Assembly (NCBI RefSeq): GCF_037893185.1
Contig: NZ_CP140772.1
Coordinates: 124,001-188,000, forward strand
Direction: 5' to 3'
DNA: 64,000 nucleotides
DNA from: Chitinophaga sp. 180180018-3
Lineage (GTDB): Bacteria; Bacteroidota; Bacteroidia; Chitinophagales; Chitinophagaceae
Positions 62,180 to 64,000 of the stretch are shown here, one piece after another. The translations under genes and the position numbers were made by a program. The first letter of the stretch is position 1, and every line of letters starts with the position of its first letter. The notes beneath the pieces are model-generated. The model saw only the letters and a program-made list of their open reading frames with translations. It ran no database searches and was not told the origin of the DNA.

Positions 62180-63547
62180 ATGATACCACTCAAAAAGATC
62201 TTCCCCGTAATTGTAATACTGATCACACTCTCCCTCTTCGGAATCATCTATATACAGGTAAGCTGGATCCGCAGCGCCATGCTTATCAAACAGGATCAGC
62301 AGTTTCAACGGGCCGTCAACATGACAACGGATGTCTATAATGAGATCATAGCCCGTACTCAGGCTGGTGTTGTGTTTCGGCTGGATAATCCCGTGAACAA
62401 AGGTCTGCCCTTCGATATTAACACTAAAATAAGCCCGTCGCCTAGCGATATCCTTAATGTAAATGAATTGAGGCGTTATATCCTGAACAGTATGAGGAAA
62501 AACCGCCTCGATACGTCCAACTTTGAGTTCGCTATCGTTCGCAATATTCCCGATGCTCCTAACCTTGCTGCGATCAGGCTGCAGTCGGCCGGATTTGAAA
62601 AGCTGTTCCATATCAACAGCATCGACAGCGCCCGGGCACAGGAGAAATATAAAGTACAGGTAATCCCGCTGGCATCACCATCAGACCCCTATAACCCGAG
62701 AACAGAAAGCCTGTATATCATCATGGCAACAGACGATACCGTGGCCAGGCAGCTGGGAATCATGATCACCGGTGGGGTACTCTTTACCATGATCATTATC
62801 ACCGCCTTTGCCCTGACCATCCGAACGATGCTGAACCAGAAAAAGCTCTCGGAAATCAAGTCAGACTTCATCAACAACATGACGCACGAGCTGAAAACGC
62901 CGCTGGCAACTATTTCACTCGCAATAGACGCTATCCGGAACGAAAAGGTAATGTCGAAACCGGAAAAGATCCAGTATTTCTCCGGTATCATCAAGGAAGA
63001 GAATAAACGCATGAATAAACAGGTGGAGAGCATTCTGCAATCAGCTCTCCTGGAAAAAGACGAGATCGGGCTTAAACTGCAGGCAACGGATGTACACCAG
63101 GTCATTCAGAATACGGCCGACAATCTGCAACTGCAGCTCGCTGCCAAAAATGGCGTGGTGGACCTGGAACTGGATGCTATTAATCCGATCATCATGGCCG
63201 ATGATGTACATTTCTCCAATGTGGTCTTCAACCTGATAGATAATGCCATCAAGTATTCCAACGATAACCTGGAGGTCAGGATTCAAACCTATAACACCCG
63301 CAAAAGCCTGTTCATCATTATATCAGACAATGGTATTGGGATGAGCCGCGATACTATTTCACGTATCTTTGAAAAATTCTATCGCGCACATACCGGGAAT
63401 GTCCACAATGTAAAGGGCTTCGGCCTGGGACTTACCTATGTAAAGGCGATAGTGGATGCTCATAAAGGAAAGATCAAAGTAGATAGTACACTGGGTAAAG
63501 GCAGCAAGTTTACGCTCGAATTTCCCCAGGAATTGGATAAAGTATAA
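62180..63547 (+). CDS. Sensor histidine kinase
   Basis: A 455-residue membrane kinase. TM1 (about 7-29, FPVIVILITLSLFGIIYIQV) and TM2 (about 195-215) flank a periplasmic sensor domain of about 165 residues of unknown ligand. The HisKA box NNMTHELKTPLATI has the phosphoacceptor His236; the ATPase domain has the N box NLIDNAIKYSN, G1 DNGIGMS and G2 GFGLGLTYVKAI. No response regulator follows; the next gene is a ThiF-type enzyme 11 bases away, so the partner lies elsewhere or upstream genes are unlinked. Confidence 0.93.
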   Translation: MIPLKKIFPVIVILITLSLFGIIYIQVSWIRSAMLIKQDQQFQRAVNMTTDVYNEIIARTQAGVVFRLDNPVNKGLPFDINTKISPSPSDILNVNELRRYILNSMRKNRLDTSNFEFAIVRNIPDAPNLAAIRLQSAGFEKLFHINSIDSARAQEKYKVQVIPLASPSDPYNPRTESLYIIMATDDTVARQLGIMITGGVLFTMIIITAFALTIRTMLNQKKLSEIKSDFINNMTHELKTPLATISLAIDAIRNEKVMSKPEKIQYFSGIIKEENKRMNKQVESILQSALLEKDEIGLKLQATDVHQVIQNTADNLQLQLAAKNGVVDLELDAINPIIMADDVHFSNVVFNLIDNAIKYSNDNLEVRIQTYNTRKSLFIIISDNGIGMSRDTISRIFEKFYRAHTGNVHNVKGFGLGLTYVKAIVDAHKGKIKVDSTLGKGSKFTLEFPQELDKV

Positions 63548-63558
63548 AGGGCAGCTAT

Positions 63559-64000
63559 ATGATACTGAGTGAAAAAGAGATACAGCATTTTAAAAATCCG
63601 ATCGCTGTTCCCGGACTGGGACTGGACATGCAGGAGAAACTGAAGGAATCCCGCGTGCTGGTGGTGGGTGCAGGTGGACTGGGAAGCCCGGTGATTCAAT
63701 ATCTCAGTGCAAGCGGAGTAGGCGTACTGGGAATTGCTGATTATGGCGTGATCAACGACGAAGATATGCACCGGCAGCCGGTTTACCAGATGCAGGATAT
63801 CCGTAAACATAAGGCGAAAATGGCCGCCAGCAGGCTGTGGGCAGTGAATCCCTACACGAAGCACTATCCCATCCTGATGCAGGTAAAGCCTGAAACCATC
63901 GCTATGATGCTGGTGGGATTTGATATGGTCATCGACTGTTCGCAGCATCCCCCCACTCACCTGGTTATTAACGATGCCTGCCTGGTACATAATAAACCTT
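63559..64000 (+). CDS. ThiF/MoeB/HesA-family adenylyltransferase, cut by window edge
   Basis: The frame from ATG 63559 runs open to the window end (147 codons). PGLGLDMQEKLKESRVLVVGAGGLGSPV is the E1-like nucleotide-binding start; DEDMHRQPVY and KHKAKMAASRL hold the conserved Arg and Lys of the family. These enzymes adenylate a ubiquitin-like sulfur carrier (ThiS or MoaD). In MoeB/ThiF the next block is usually DCTDN with a catalytic Asp; here it reads DCSQHPPTHLVINDAC, so that Asp is replaced by Gln. The C-terminus (zinc Cys and possible rhodanese domain) is outside the window. Confidence 0.82.
   Translation, partial: MILSEKEIQHFKNPIAVPGLGLDMQEKLKESRVLVVGAGGLGSPVIQYLSASGVGVLGIADYGVINDEDMHRQPVYQMQDIRKHKAKMAASRLWAVNPYTKHYPILMQVKPETIAMMLVGFDMVIDCSQHPPTHLVINDACLVHNKP

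Noticed and set aside
62021..62611. 196-codon minus-strand frame
   Set aside because: Antisense to the histidine kinase N-terminus; the real minus-strand signal here is the short RNA candidate further down.

Overview
The window looks like chromosomal DNA of a Bacteroidota species, most likely Chitinophagaceae (Chitinophaga-like). The evidence is two SusC/SusD pairs, a FecI/FecR cascade, a protein with a type IX secretion (T9SS) sorting tail, a PorT-like barrel next to ubiE, an atpD-atpC pair split from the other ATP synthase genes, and promoters of the Bacteroidota TTG-N19-TAnnTTTG form. There is no prophage, CRISPR array, intact insertion sequence or rRNA. One tRNA (Lys, CTT) is present.

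Layout. 1-5.9 kb: malate:quinone oxidoreductase (cut by the left edge), a metallophosphoesterase, an FtsX/MacB-type permease, an SRPBCC protein and a VOC protein. 6-13 kb: a glycan-use locus with a GH9/polysaccharide-deacetylase fusion followed by SusC and SusD. 13.1-16.2 kb: a WG-repeat/Sel1 protein, then a decayed patch holding the tail end of a tail-fibre-type gene (minus strand) and a WHH-like HNH nuclease toxin end (plus strand), followed by an intact small gene that may be its orphan immunity gene. 16.2-18.7 kb: thiolase, tRNA-Lys, an XRE regulator and an intergenic region with a strongly folded RNA candidate. 18.7-25.4 kb: a DUF1800/DUF1501 pair, a His-rich protein with a TonB receptor (probably metal uptake), and a lipoprotein.

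25.7-37.1 kb: DUF983 protein, ABC exporter, EF-G paralogue, YifB/ComM ATPase, short MutS-like ATPase, dihydroorotase, PorT-like barrel, UbiE/MenG and EngB. Very long perfect hairpins separate mutS/pyrC and pyrC/porT. 37.1-43.8 kb: ECF sigma factor, FecR anti-sigma, STN-type SusC and SusD, a self-contained signal-transducing uptake system. 43.8-54.1 kb (mostly minus): tiny lipoprotein, YkuK-like RNase H fold protein, CoA-binding protein, TIGR01777-type epimerase, GbsR/MarR regulator, pyruvate dehydrogenase E2, DnaX with an A10 slippage run, an M48 homologue that lacks zinc ligands, and a GNAT-like protein. 54.1-64 kb: a membrane-anchored coiled-coil protein, a GNAT enzyme, a YXWGXW-type lipoprotein with a polyglutamine tail, a Tat-exported phosphoesterase, atpD-atpC, AlgH, a small RNA candidate, a sensor histidine kinase and a ThiF/MoeB-type enzyme cut by the right edge.

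Most of the window is ordinary housekeeping plus nutrient uptake. The parts most worth following up are the toxin graveyard at 15.2-16.2 kb, the DnaX slippage site, the pseudo-protease, the EF-G paralogue without its catalytic His, the 50-bp and 41-bp perfect hairpins, and two non-coding RNA candidates.
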